From Opitutia bacterium (GTDB taxonomy: Bacteria > Verrucomicrobiota > Verrucomicrobiia > Opitutales > Opitutaceae): a stretch of DNA of 64,000 bases. Below, in pieces: positions 53,667 through 62,103 of this stretch. Positions within the stretch are counted from its first letter, which is position 1. Every line of letters begins with the position of its first letter. The DNA is taken from NCBI GenBank assembly GCA_947474365.1, contig CANJIU010000029.1, forward strand, positions 24,733-88,732, given 5' to 3'. The notes beneath the pieces were generated by a model. It did no database searches, had not been told where the DNA came from, and saw only the letters and a program-made list of their open reading frames with translations. Both the position numbers and the translations under genes were made by a program.

Positions 53667-56558
53667 TCAAAACCGAAACGAATTCGTGACCGTGATCAGC
53701 CGTGGGTCGGTGTAGCGCGGATAGCGCGCGATGCGGCCTTGGTTGGTCACGTTGTTGAAGACGTTGTCGATGTTGAGTTGGCTCGTCCAACGCACGCGGC
53801 CGAGCTTTGCGGTGTATTTGAAAAACGGACTCACCACGAATTCATCGGCGTTCAGCCGCTCCGGGATCACCAGCTGGCCGGTGATGACCAGGTCGCCGGG
53901 ATCGCGTACGCGGCCGCGCGCCCAGCGCAGCGCGGTGCCGGCGCTCAGCCCGCGGAAGCGGCCCTCGCGGATGTCGTATCGCGTGACGAACGTGCCGCGG
54001 TACTGCTTGGGCTGCACATCGTCGGCGCTCTGGGTGTCGATGAAGTCGTGGCTCGCGGCGAGCGCGGCCTGAATCTCCGCCGTGGAGCGCCCGAGCGACT
54101 TCAGGTGCGCCTCGGCCAGCGCGACCTTGGCGCGAAACTGGGGCACGGACGAGGCGCGCCGGTTTTGCGTCGTTCCAAAGCCGAGCCGCGAAGTCCAGTT
54201 GGGCGTGAGGTTGGCGGTGAGTTCCAGTTCGACGCCCTTCGTGTCGCGGTCGTTGGAGTCGTCGAGGCCGACGATGCGATCGGCGGATCCACCGGTCACG
54301 CCCTGATCGAGCGCATTGTTCACCTCGGTGCGCAGTGCGGCGGTGATCGCCGTCCGGTTGTTTCCCGACGTGTTGTTGTAATAGACGAACGTGGCGTGGA
54401 CGCGGTTTTTCAGCAGAGTGAAACGCAGTCCGAGATCGACGCCCGAACCCTGGGTCGGCGCCCGCGCCGCTCCGTAAAGATCCGTGCCGACATTGTCCGT
54501 GAACAGCGCCGACTCCTGATATGAGGCGGTGACGCCGACCCAGTCGGTGACACTGAAGACTCCACCGTAGCTCGTGTTTGTCTTCCAGGTGTCGGCCAGC
54601 GGCAGGGTGGGAATGTTCTTGGCGTCGTTGTCGAGCGGGTTGCCGGCAGCATCGACAAAGCGAAATTCCTGGTAATCACCGAAGGAACGGGTCGGGAGAT
54701 TGCCGGCCTGCTTCCAGTGGTCGCGGCTGAGGCCGATGCTGGTGTGCAGCCGCCCCTTGAAGAAGGAGCCGAGGTGCTGAAACACGCCCGTGCTCAGCGA
54801 CTGGTCGAAATACTGCAGGCCGGCCGCGCCGTTGATGAAGTAGTCGAGCACGCCCGGGATGCGGGGCACCTTCAGATTGTCGCCGTTGCCGTCTTTGAAG
54901 TAGTACCAGGGCGTCACGACGTTGTTGGCCAGGCGCGCACTGACGCCGGTGTAGCCGCGGCGGGTGATCTCCTCTTTGGTCAGGCCCCAGTTCATGTTCT
55001 GGATCCGATAAAGTTCGTCGCGGTGATTCGCGCTGAGGATGAAGCGGTGGCTGGTTTTCCCGAGTTCGAGGCTGTAGACGCCGATGAGCCGGACGGACCC
55101 GATGTTGTGCTCCTCGCGGCGGCGGGTGATGGTGCCGCCGATGAACTGCTGCTCGTAGTTTGGATTTGGGACGGTGCGCAGCGGGTCGTTGGGAAACGCC
55201 GGATCGGGCAGCCGGGGGTTCACGTCGATGAAGACGGCGCGCACGTTGCCGCCGGCGATGTTGCCGTTGCGGGTCAGGTTCTGCTCCGTCGTCTCGTCCT
55301 GCCGGTTGTAAGCAAGCCAGAGATCGAGGGAGCGCGTGGCCTTGTGCTGGATGGAGAAGTTGCCCGCCCGGTAGCCGTAGTCGACCTTGGCGTCGGGGCC
55401 TGCCCAGTCCTGATCGAGCGGATACCACGAGACCGGGACGGGCAGGATGGGGATGCGGTTGGGATTCTGCGGGTCCGTCGCGCTCGTGGCAGCGGCGCCC
55501 TGGAGGACGGTTGAGATGCGATAGACGGGAAAGGCGTCAGTCGTTCCCATCGTCTGCAGGTTGTAGAACTTGCCGCCGATGACGCTCCAGGCATGAGCGT
55601 CCGCGGTGGCGGTGGGCGGGGCGGCGAGGCGGGCCATGCCTACGCCGTTGGTCTGGACGCCGGTGAGGTTGGCGTTGGCGTCACGATTGATCGTGCCGGT
55701 GCCGCGCACGTACGCGGCCATCTGATTGTTCAGCGCGGTGTGGCTGAAGTGCGTGATCATGCTGCCCTTCTCGTACGTGGCGTCGACGACGGTGTCGCCG
55801 TTCTTAAAAGGCTGGTAGCGCAGCGCGCCGGCCCCGGAGCGGAATTCGCGGTTGGTGTTTTCGTGCCAGCCCTCGAGGTTGGAATCGATCAGGTTGAGCC
55901 GGGCGGCGAGGGTCTTGCTGACGAGCACGCGGTTGACGTCGAGGGTGAAGCGCTTGGAGCCGCGCTCGTCGAACCGCGCGGCGACCTCGCTCTCGTTGCG
56001 GAAATGACCGCGCTTGCTGGTGAGATTGATCACGCCGGTGGCGTCGGTGTCGCCGTACGCGATGCCGCCAGGTCCGCGGGAGATCTCGATCCGCTCGGTG
56101 TTGTAGGAATCCTGCGGCGTGTAGGTAGGGAAACCGTCCTTGAGCTGCCGGACCGAGGGGAGGCCGCGGAAATTGATCTGGTTGCCCGAACGGGAGCCGA
56201 CGGGTGCGCCGACTTGCATGTTGTCGTTGTAGATGTTGTCCGCCCCGACGGCGAACTCGGCCGCCTGGAAGAAGTCGGTGATCCCCAGGTCGGCCAGAAA
56301 CTCGGAATTCATCACCGAGATCGAGTTCGGGAGGTTGGCAAGGGATTCGTTGGTGCGCGTGCCGCTCATCGCGGTCGAGGACTCGTAGCCGACGTTGCTG
56401 TTTTCCGTGACCTCGAAGGGGCTGAGGGTGACGGGCTCCGATTTGCCGGTCGTCGGAGGAGCGGCGACCTGGGCGACGAGGATCGGGGCGGCGGAAAAGG
56501 GCGCCAGCAAGGCGACGGAGAGAATGCGGCGCAATCGCGATGGGATAGGGGAATTCAT
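53667..56558 (-). CDS. TonB-dependent outer-membrane receptor (4)
   Basis: 963 aa from the ATG at 56558 with a signal peptide ending near LVAQ (residue 30). LSPFEV at 45-50 is the candidate TonB-contact segment. Plug: NLPNSISVMNSEFLADLG and RIEISRGPGGIAYGDTDA. The barrel ends in TNSFRF with a terminal Phe. It closely resembles receptor 1 (15540-18386) in its motifs. It is divergent from a beta-helix protein and two sulfatases, which together look like one uptake and degradation unit for a sulfated polysaccharide. Confidence 0.93.
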   Translation of the reverse strand: MNSPIPSRLRRILSVALLAPFSAAPILVAQVAAPPTTGKSEPVTLSPFEVTENSNVGYESSTAMSGTRTNESLANLPNSISVMNSEFLADLGITDFFQAAEFAVGADNIYNDNMQVGAPVGSRSGNQINFRGLPSVRQLKDGFPTYTPQDSYNTERIEISRGPGGIAYGDTDATGVINLTSKRGHFRNESEVAARFDERGSKRFTLDVNRVLVSKTLAARLNLIDSNLEGWHENTNREFRSGAGALRYQPFKNGDTVVDATYEKGSMITHFSHTALNNQMAAYVRGTGTINRDANANLTGVQTNGVGMARLAAPPTATADAHAWSVIGGKFYNLQTMGTTDAFPVYRISTVLQGAAATSATDPQNPNRIPILPVPVSWYPLDQDWAGPDAKVDYGYRAGNFSIQHKATRSLDLWLAYNRQDETTEQNLTRNGNIAGGNVRAVFIDVNPRLPDPAFPNDPLRTVPNPNYEQQFIGGTITRRREEHNIGSVRLIGVYSLELGKTSHRFILSANHRDELYRIQNMNWGLTKEEITRRGYTGVSARLANNVVTPWYYFKDGNGDNLKVPRIPGVLDYFINGAAGLQYFDQSLSTGVFQHLGSFFKGRLHTSIGLSRDHWKQAGNLPTRSFGDYQEFRFVDAAGNPLDNDAKNIPTLPLADTWKTNTSYGGVFSVTDWVGVTASYQESALFTDNVGTDLYGAARAPTQGSGVDLGLRFTLLKNRVHATFVYYNNTSGNNRTAITAALRTEVNNALDQGVTGGSADRIVGLDDSNDRDTKGVELELTANLTPNWTSRLGFGTTQNRRASSVPQFRAKVALAEAHLKSLGRSTAEIQAALAASHDFIDTQSADDVQPKQYRGTFVTRYDIREGRFRGLSAGTALRWARGRVRDPGDLVITGQLVIPERLNADEFVVSPFFKYTAKLGRVRWTSQLNIDNVFNNVTNQGRIARYPRYTDPRLITVTNSFRF

Positions 56559-56751
56559 GGTCGTGATCGGTTTGAGGCGGGTAGGCGGATGGGGGTGAGG
56601 CATCCGCAAACCGAGGTTCGCCTGGAGAACGGTGGGGCGCGGAAAACAGACCGGACCGGAACGTCCGAGTCGAAATAATTCCCCGGCGTGGAGACCGGGC
56701 GGCGGATCGGGTCCGTCGAGCGCGAGATTGCAGGGACCCGGGAAACGCGGC
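56559..56751. promoter_or_regulatory. Divergent promoter region of TonB receptor 4 and the beta-helix/sulfatase operon
   Basis: 193 bases between the receptor start (56558) and the beta-helix start (56752). Expression of both sides is probably coordinated from here. I see no clear palindrome or -35/-10 pair. Confidence 0.5.
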
Positions 56752-58440
56752 ATGAAGGCGGCCATGAATCGTTGTTTGATTCGCTGGATTTTGGGTGCCG
56801 CGGTTTCTTCTGCTGTTTGCCTCGCCGCCGCTGATTCTCCACCGACGGCCGTCGCCACCTACGAATGCATCGGGCTCTATTGGGCCGCGTCCGGTGACCG
56901 CGAGTGCACGGTGCAATTTCGCCGCGAAGGCGGCGGCGAATGGCGCCAGGCGCTGCCGCTCGCTTACGACCTGCGCGATCGTGAATTTCGCGGCAGCATC
57001 GTCGGACTCGCTCCCGACACGCCCTACGAAATCAAACTTCGCGCCGGCCCTCGCGAGACGACTTTCGTGGCCCGCACGCGCAGCGACCGTTTTCCGATTG
57101 GCGAAACCACCGCGCTCCCGTCTGGCGACAGCGCCGATGGCGTTACGATCAAGAAATCCGGCACGCCGCAGGCCTATCATCTTGTCACCGTGCCGCCTGG
57201 CGGCCGTTCGACGATCGACGTGCGGAATCGCGGCAGCAACCTCGTCATCGACGCCGACTACGTGATCGTGCGTGGACTTGAGCTGCGCAACGCCCAGACG
57301 CACGGCATTCTCATCAAGGCCGGCCATCACGACATCGTGGTCGAGCAATGCCACATTTCTGGCTGGGGGCGTTTCGCGGGACCGGTCTCCTACGGCAATG
57401 CCGGTGGCGACCTCGACAGCGCGATTTACGCGGAGAAGGGCTGCGGCAACCTCACGGTGCAGCGCAACCTCATCGAGCATCCGCGTGGCGCGGCGAGCGA
57501 CTGGGAGGACGGCCATCCTGTCGGCCCGCAGGGGATCAGCCTCATCAACAGCACCGGCGGAAACGTGATCCGGTTCAACGACATCTGGTCGACCGAGGAT
57601 CACGGTTTCAACGACGGCATCGGCGGGGGGAGTAATTTTTCCCGGGAAGGCAGCCCGAACCGCGACTCCGATATTCACGGCAACTTCATCCGCAATTGCT
57701 GGGACGACGCGATTGAGAGCGAGGGGGCCAACATGAATGTCCGCATCTGGGGCAACTACCTTCACCTCTTCTACAACGGCATCGCGACGGCGTGCGTGTC
57801 ACGCGGCCCGCTCTACGTCTTCCGGAACGTCTGGGCCGGGAGCCGCCACACGCACCGCGATCCCGTCGGCGGCGCGGGGATCAAGACGGGCGAGCGCGAC
57901 GAGATGGGTGGTGGCCGGCGCTACGTGCTGCACAATACCGCGCTCCAGCCGTTCGGCGTGCACAGCGCGTTCACGTCGCACGTGTGTCCGGATGTTTTTT
58001 CGCGCAACAACATCTTCGACTGTCGCGGTGCGCTCGCGACGAAACAGGACAAGGCGCCGGCGAGCGACTACGACTATGATTTCTTCAGCGGCAGCGAGCG
58101 CGGCATCGCCGCCGAACGCCACGGCGTCCGCGGCAAGGTCGGATATCTCGCCACGTCGCGACTGGAATTTTACCCCGCTCCGCGCGTGAGCTATGTGCAC
58201 TATGGCAAGGTTCCGACCGACCTGGGCGGCGGCCAGACACGCGAAATCACCGATCCCGTCGACACGATGGCGAATCCCGTGATCGACGCCGGTGTCGTTC
58301 TCCCTAATTTCAACGACGACTTCACCGGTCGGGCGCCGGATCTTGGCGCGTTTGAGAGCGGCCGCCCGCCATTGGAGTTCGGTCGCCGGGCGTATTTGAA
58401 ATGGAACGAAGGCTGGGCTCCGTGGGAAACGGTGCGGTAG
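56752..58440 (+). CDS. Secreted FN3-like plus right-handed beta-helix protein
   Basis: 562 aa from the ATG at 56752; ATG 56764 is an alternative four residues on. Signal peptide 1-27. Residues of about 30-110 form an FN3-like domain (VQFRREGGGEWRQALP; VGLAPDTPYEIKLRAG). From about 150 to 520 there are beta-helix coils: VIVRGLELRNAQTHGILIKA, IVVEQCHISGWG, LTVQRNLIEHP and VIRFNDIWS. No lyase catalytic residues could be assigned. It may bind or cleave the polymer desulfated by the two sulfatases that follow. It is distinct from the beta-helix protein at 10853-13624. Confidence 0.83.
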   Translation: MKAAMNRCLIRWILGAAVSSAVCLAAADSPPTAVATYECIGLYWAASGDRECTVQFRREGGGEWRQALPLAYDLRDREFRGSIVGLAPDTPYEIKLRAGPRETTFVARTRSDRFPIGETTALPSGDSADGVTIKKSGTPQAYHLVTVPPGGRSTIDVRNRGSNLVIDADYVIVRGLELRNAQTHGILIKAGHHDIVVEQCHISGWGRFAGPVSYGNAGGDLDSAIYAEKGCGNLTVQRNLIEHPRGAASDWEDGHPVGPQGISLINSTGGNVIRFNDIWSTEDHGFNDGIGGGSNFSREGSPNRDSDIHGNFIRNCWDDAIESEGANMNVRIWGNYLHLFYNGIATACVSRGPLYVFRNVWAGSRHTHRDPVGGAGIKTGERDEMGGGRRYVLHNTALQPFGVHSAFTSHVCPDVFSRNNIFDCRGALATKQDKAPASDYDYDFFSGSERGIAAERHGVRGKVGYLATSRLEFYPAPRVSYVHYGKVPTDLGGGQTREITDPVDTMANPVIDAGVVLPNFNDDFTGRAPDLGAFESGRPPLEFGRRAYLKWNEGWAPWETVR

Positions 58441-58523
58441 CAAACCCGCGCGCTTCGCCCAAAAATTCTTTCCACTCCCCTTGCGCTTTGACGGCGCGGG
58501 GATTTGAGCGCTGAAATGGCGTG

Positions 58524-60389
58524 ATGCAATTCCGCCGCCCCGGCCTCGTATTTGCGCTGCTCGCGTGCCTCGCCGTCGCCCGCGCCGCCGCGCCGGCCAC
58601 GCGCCCCAATGTCGTGCTCATCATGCCGGACGATGTGAGCTGGGACGATTTCAGTTTCTTCAATCCCAAGGGCCCCCGCACGCCGCACATCGACGGACTC
58701 GCGCGCACGAGCGTGCGGTTGACGGATTTTCACGTTTCGCCGACGTGCTCGCCGACGCGGGCGGCGCTGATGACCGGCCGGTACAATGATGCGACCGGCG
58801 TCTGGCACACCATCGTCGGCCGCTATTTTCTCCGCGGGGACGAGGTGACAATGGCGGATGTCTTCAAGGCCAACGGCTATCGCACGGCCCTCTTTGGCAA
58901 ATGGCACCTCGGTGACGACTCACCGTTTGGCCCACGCCTCCGCGGCTTCGAGCACACCGCCATGATTCGAGGCGGCGGCATCGACCAGCAACACAATCCC
59001 TGGGGTAATCGCGACATCGGGCCCGCCACGCTCTTCGTCGACGATCGACCGGTGCCCTTGTCGTCGGGTGACGACGGCATGGGTGGCGTTTACTCGACGA
59101 ACTTTTTCACCAGCCGCGCCCTCGACTACATGCGGAAATGCACGGCCGCGTCCGAGCCGTTTTTCGCCTACGTTGCGTACAATGTGGCGCACGGGCCGAA
59201 TGACACTCCGCCCGGCGCCCGCGCCGGCACTGACGCGCGGACCGCGACGATCGAAAATCTCGACCAAAATATCGGCCGTCTCCTCCGGCACCTCGATCGG
59301 ACCGGCCTCGCGGCCAATACGCTCGTCGTGTTCCTGACTGATAACGGCATGAGCAATGCGCTGCTCCGGGGAGGCAAGGCCTCGCACTACGAAGGCGGCC
59401 ACCGTGTACCGTGTTTGCTGCGGTGGCCCAACGGTGGCCTCGGCGGCACGGAGGAAACGTCGCGTGAGGTGGCAAACCTCTCCTCTCACATCGATCTGCT
59501 CCCGACCTTCATGGATCTGTTCTCCCTGAAAGACGTGCCCGCCCGCGGTGCTCGCGTGCCGCTGCACGGCGTCAGCCTGCGTCCTGTGCTCGCCGCGACG
59601 GCCGGTGCCAAGGCCGCGGCCGGGCGCGAACGCGTGGTCGTCGTCGACAACCAGCGGATGGACGAACTCGTCCGCTTCCGCCAGGCGAGCGTGATGCGCG
59701 ATGCCTTCGACCCGTCCGGAAAACTCGTGCACAAGTGGCGGCTCAATTCGGCCGCGGCGCCGGGCCAATGGGAACTTTACGATCTTCTGGCGGACCCGAA
59801 GCAGCGCGACAATCTCGCCGCCAAGGCGGACCACGCCGCGGTTGTGGCGGAATTGTCCGCCGCGTATGATCCGTGGTGGCGCGAGATCGCGGCGCGTGCA
59901 TCCGAATACTGCCGCCCGATCCTCGGCGGCGGTGCGGCCCCGTCCGCGTGCCTGTATTCGCACGACTGGCACACCGAGGAGATGGTGCCGTGGAATCACA
60001 CCATGGTGGCCGAGGGTCTCCGGGTCAACGGCGTGCACACGGTCGAATTTGCCCGCGCCGGGGCGTACACCTTTGACCTCCGCCGCTGGCCGCGCGAAAT
60101 CGCGGATGAAACCACCGCGACCTCCGCGCTGGCGCGTCCGATCTCCCACACGAATGGCAACAAGCCCTTTCTGGGCAAGGCGCTGCCCATTCACTCGGCT
60201 CGCCTCCGCATCTGGCAGGGAGATCGCGTCGTGGTGGACGAACGGCAACCGCTCGCGCGCGACGCGGATGGCGTGACGTTTGCCGTGCCCGGGATCCCGG
60301 TCGGCCCCGCCTCGATGCAAACGTGGTTTTATGACGCCGCCGGTCAGGAGCTTTGCGGTGCCTATTACAATTACGTTTCTCCCCGGTGA
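58524..60389 (+). CDS. S1-family sulfatase with C-terminal extension
   Basis: 621 aa from the ATG at 58524 (signal 1-23); a GTG sits directly before it. Motifs: PNVVLIMPDDVSWDDFSFF, formylglycine C75-S-P-T-R79, FGKWHLGDDS, and FLTDNGMSNALLRGGKA. After the normal sulfatase end (about residue 455) there is an extra region of about 165 residues (MVPWNHTMVAEGLRVNGVH; YTFDLRRWPREIADETTAT) with beta-rich character, perhaps for binding. Second gene of the 56752-61871 operon; the next sulfatase starts 21 bases after its stop. Confidence 0.93.
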   Translation: MQFRRPGLVFALLACLAVARAAAPATRPNVVLIMPDDVSWDDFSFFNPKGPRTPHIDGLARTSVRLTDFHVSPTCSPTRAALMTGRYNDATGVWHTIVGRYFLRGDEVTMADVFKANGYRTALFGKWHLGDDSPFGPRLRGFEHTAMIRGGGIDQQHNPWGNRDIGPATLFVDDRPVPLSSGDDGMGGVYSTNFFTSRALDYMRKCTAASEPFFAYVAYNVAHGPNDTPPGARAGTDARTATIENLDQNIGRLLRHLDRTGLAANTLVVFLTDNGMSNALLRGGKASHYEGGHRVPCLLRWPNGGLGGTEETSREVANLSSHIDLLPTFMDLFSLKDVPARGARVPLHGVSLRPVLAATAGAKAAAGRERVVVVDNQRMDELVRFRQASVMRDAFDPSGKLVHKWRLNSAAAPGQWELYDLLADPKQRDNLAAKADHAAVVAELSAAYDPWWREIAARASEYCRPILGGGAAPSACLYSHDWHTEEMVPWNHTMVAEGLRVNGVHTVEFARAGAYTFDLRRWPREIADETTATSALARPISHTNGNKPFLGKALPIHSARLRIWQGDRVVVDERQPLARDADGVTFAVPGIPVGPASMQTWFYDAAGQELCGAYYNYVSPR

Positions 60390-60410
60390 TCCGCCGCTGA
60401 ATTCCACGCC

Positions 60411-61871
60411 ATGCGTGCCACCCGTCTCTTCTTGTTCGTCGTCGCGTTGGCGCTGCTGGCTGCGGCGGCGCGCAGCGCGACCGATCCCCGGCCCAACGTT
60501 CTCTTCATCGCGATCGACGACTTGGGCAACGTGCTGGAGCCGGTCCGCGATCGGGTCGCGATCACGCCGCACCTCGACCGACTGGCGGTGGGTGGCGTGC
60601 GCTTCGACCGCGCGTATTGCCAGATCCCGCTGTGCAACCCGAGCCGTGCGTCCGTGCTCACCGGCCTTCGCCCCGACGTGACCGGTGTGTACGACCTTGA
60701 CCGGCACTTCCGCGCCGCTCTGCCTCAGGCCGTGACGCTCCCGCAATTGTTCCGGAACAACGGTTGGTTCAGTGCGCGGGTCGGGAAGATCTATCACTAC
60801 GACGTGCCCAACGGCATCGGCACCGACGGCCTCGACGATTCCCCGTCGTGGGACCTGGTCGTGAATCCGAAGGGGCGCGACGTGACCGACGCCGCCCAGA
60901 TCGTGAATCCCACGCCGCAAAAGCCGATCAGCGCGGCGCTGAGCTGGCTGCGCGCGGAGGGGGCGGATGAGGAGCAGACCGATGGCATGATCGCGACCGA
61001 GGCGATTCGGCTGCTCGAGCAGCGTCGCGAAAAACCATTCTTCCTCGGGGTCGGCTTTTTTCGCCCGCACACCCCGTACGTCGCGCCGAAAAAATATTTC
61101 GACCTCTATCCGTTGGAGAAAGTCCGCCTGCCCTACGCGCCGTCAGACGACCGCACCGACATTCCGCCGGCCGCCTTCGCCCACAACAACCCCACGCCGA
61201 ACTACGGACTCGACGAGTTGACCTGTCGGACCGCCCTGCAGGCGTATTATGCGGCGGTATCGTTCGTCGACACCCAGGTCGGTCGCGTGATCGACGCTCT
61301 CGACCGGCTGGGCCTGGCGAAAAACACGATCGTCGTGGTCTGGAGCGACCACGGGTATCATCTCGGCGAGCACGGCGGGGCGTGGCAGAAACGGTGTCTG
61401 TTCGAGGAGTCGGCGAGGGCGCCGTTGATCATCCGCGACCCGGCGGCCGAAGGCAACGGCACCGCCTGCAGGCGCGTGGTCGAGTTCGTGGATATTTTTC
61501 CGACGGTGGCGGAGCGCTGCGGCCTGACGGTGCCGCTCCAACTTTCCGGTCGCAACCTGGCCCCGCTGCTCGCCGGACCGAAGGAACGGTGGGACGGACA
61601 GGCGATCACGCAGATTCTCCGTCCGGCCGACAGTCGGTTCCCGCAACCCGTGATGGGCCGGACCGTGCGGACGGAGCGCTGGCGCTACACGGAGTGGAAC
61701 GAAGGCCGGGACGGGGTGGAGCTCTACGATGAAGTCGCCGATCCGCGGGAGTTCACCAACCTCGCGGCCGATCCCAGGTTCGCTGGAGTCGTGCGTGATC
61801 TCAAGAAGCGCTTCGCGTCACAGGCCCGCGGCGGGCCGCCGGTGGGCGACTTTATCCCGGCGCGACTTTGA
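60411..61871 (+). CDS. S1-family sulfatase, iduronate-2-sulfatase-like
   Basis: 486 aa with a signal peptide (1-22). Metal site [13 protein letters not shown] and formylglycine C75-N-P-S-R79. The IDS-type segments [10 protein letters not shown] and [20 protein letters not shown] are present, as is [19 protein letters not shown]. Characterised members remove 2-O-sulfate from uronic or fucose residues; which applies here is unknown. It is the last gene of the operon, and a stem-loop follows 72 bases after the stop. Confidence 0.93.
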   Translation: MRATRLFLFVVALALLAAAARSATDPRPNVLFIAIDDLGNVLEPVRDRVAITPHLDRLAVGGVRFDRAYCQIPLCNPSRASVLTGLRPDVTGVYDLDRHFRAALPQAVTLPQLFRNNGWFSARVGKIYHYDVPNGIGTDGLDDSPSWDLVVNPKGRDVTDAAQIVNPTPQKPISAALSWLRAEGADEEQTDGMIATEAIRLLEQRREKPFFLGVGFFRPHTPYVAPKKYFDLYPLEKVRLPYAPSDDRTDIPPAAFAHNNPTPNYGLDELTCRTALQAYYAAVSFVDTQVGRVIDALDRLGLAKNTIVVVWSDHGYHLGEHGGAWQKRCLFEESARAPLIIRDPAAEGNGTACRRVVEFVDIFPTVAERCGLTVPLQLSGRNLAPLLAGPKERWDGQAITQILRPADSRFPQPVMGRTVRTERWRYTEWNEGRDGVELYDEVADPREFTNLAADPRFAGVVRDLKKRFASQARGGPPVGDFIPARL

Positions 61872-61943
61872 GCGCGGGGGGTGATCGGGCGAAGATCCCG
61901 CTTGGAGTGAAACGGGTGCTGACGGCACCCGCGGATCCACCTC

Positions 61944-61976
61944 TGCCAGTCGTCCATATCTTTACGACGACTGGCA
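61944..61976. repeat. Stem-loop downstream of the iduronate-sulfatase-like gene
   Basis: TGCCAGTCGTC at 61944-61954 pairs perfectly with GACGACTGGCA at 61966-61976 across an 11-base loop. It lies in the 232-base gap between two convergent genes. There is no T run after it, so it may be a factor-dependent transcript end or a REP-type element. Confidence 0.65.
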
Positions 61977-62103
61977 TCGCGAGGTGTGCAAAGCATGCCG
62001 TGGCGATCCAGGTATCCAACATATGACGACATCCGATTTCGGTCGTGGCGGCGCACGGAAAAGCCCGAGGTGTTTCTGGGGCAATCGTCAGGATTTGGTT
62101 TGT

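Noticed and set aside
58920..61070. Minus-strand open frame of 716 codons
   Set aside because: Antisense to two sulfatases with full active-site motifs.
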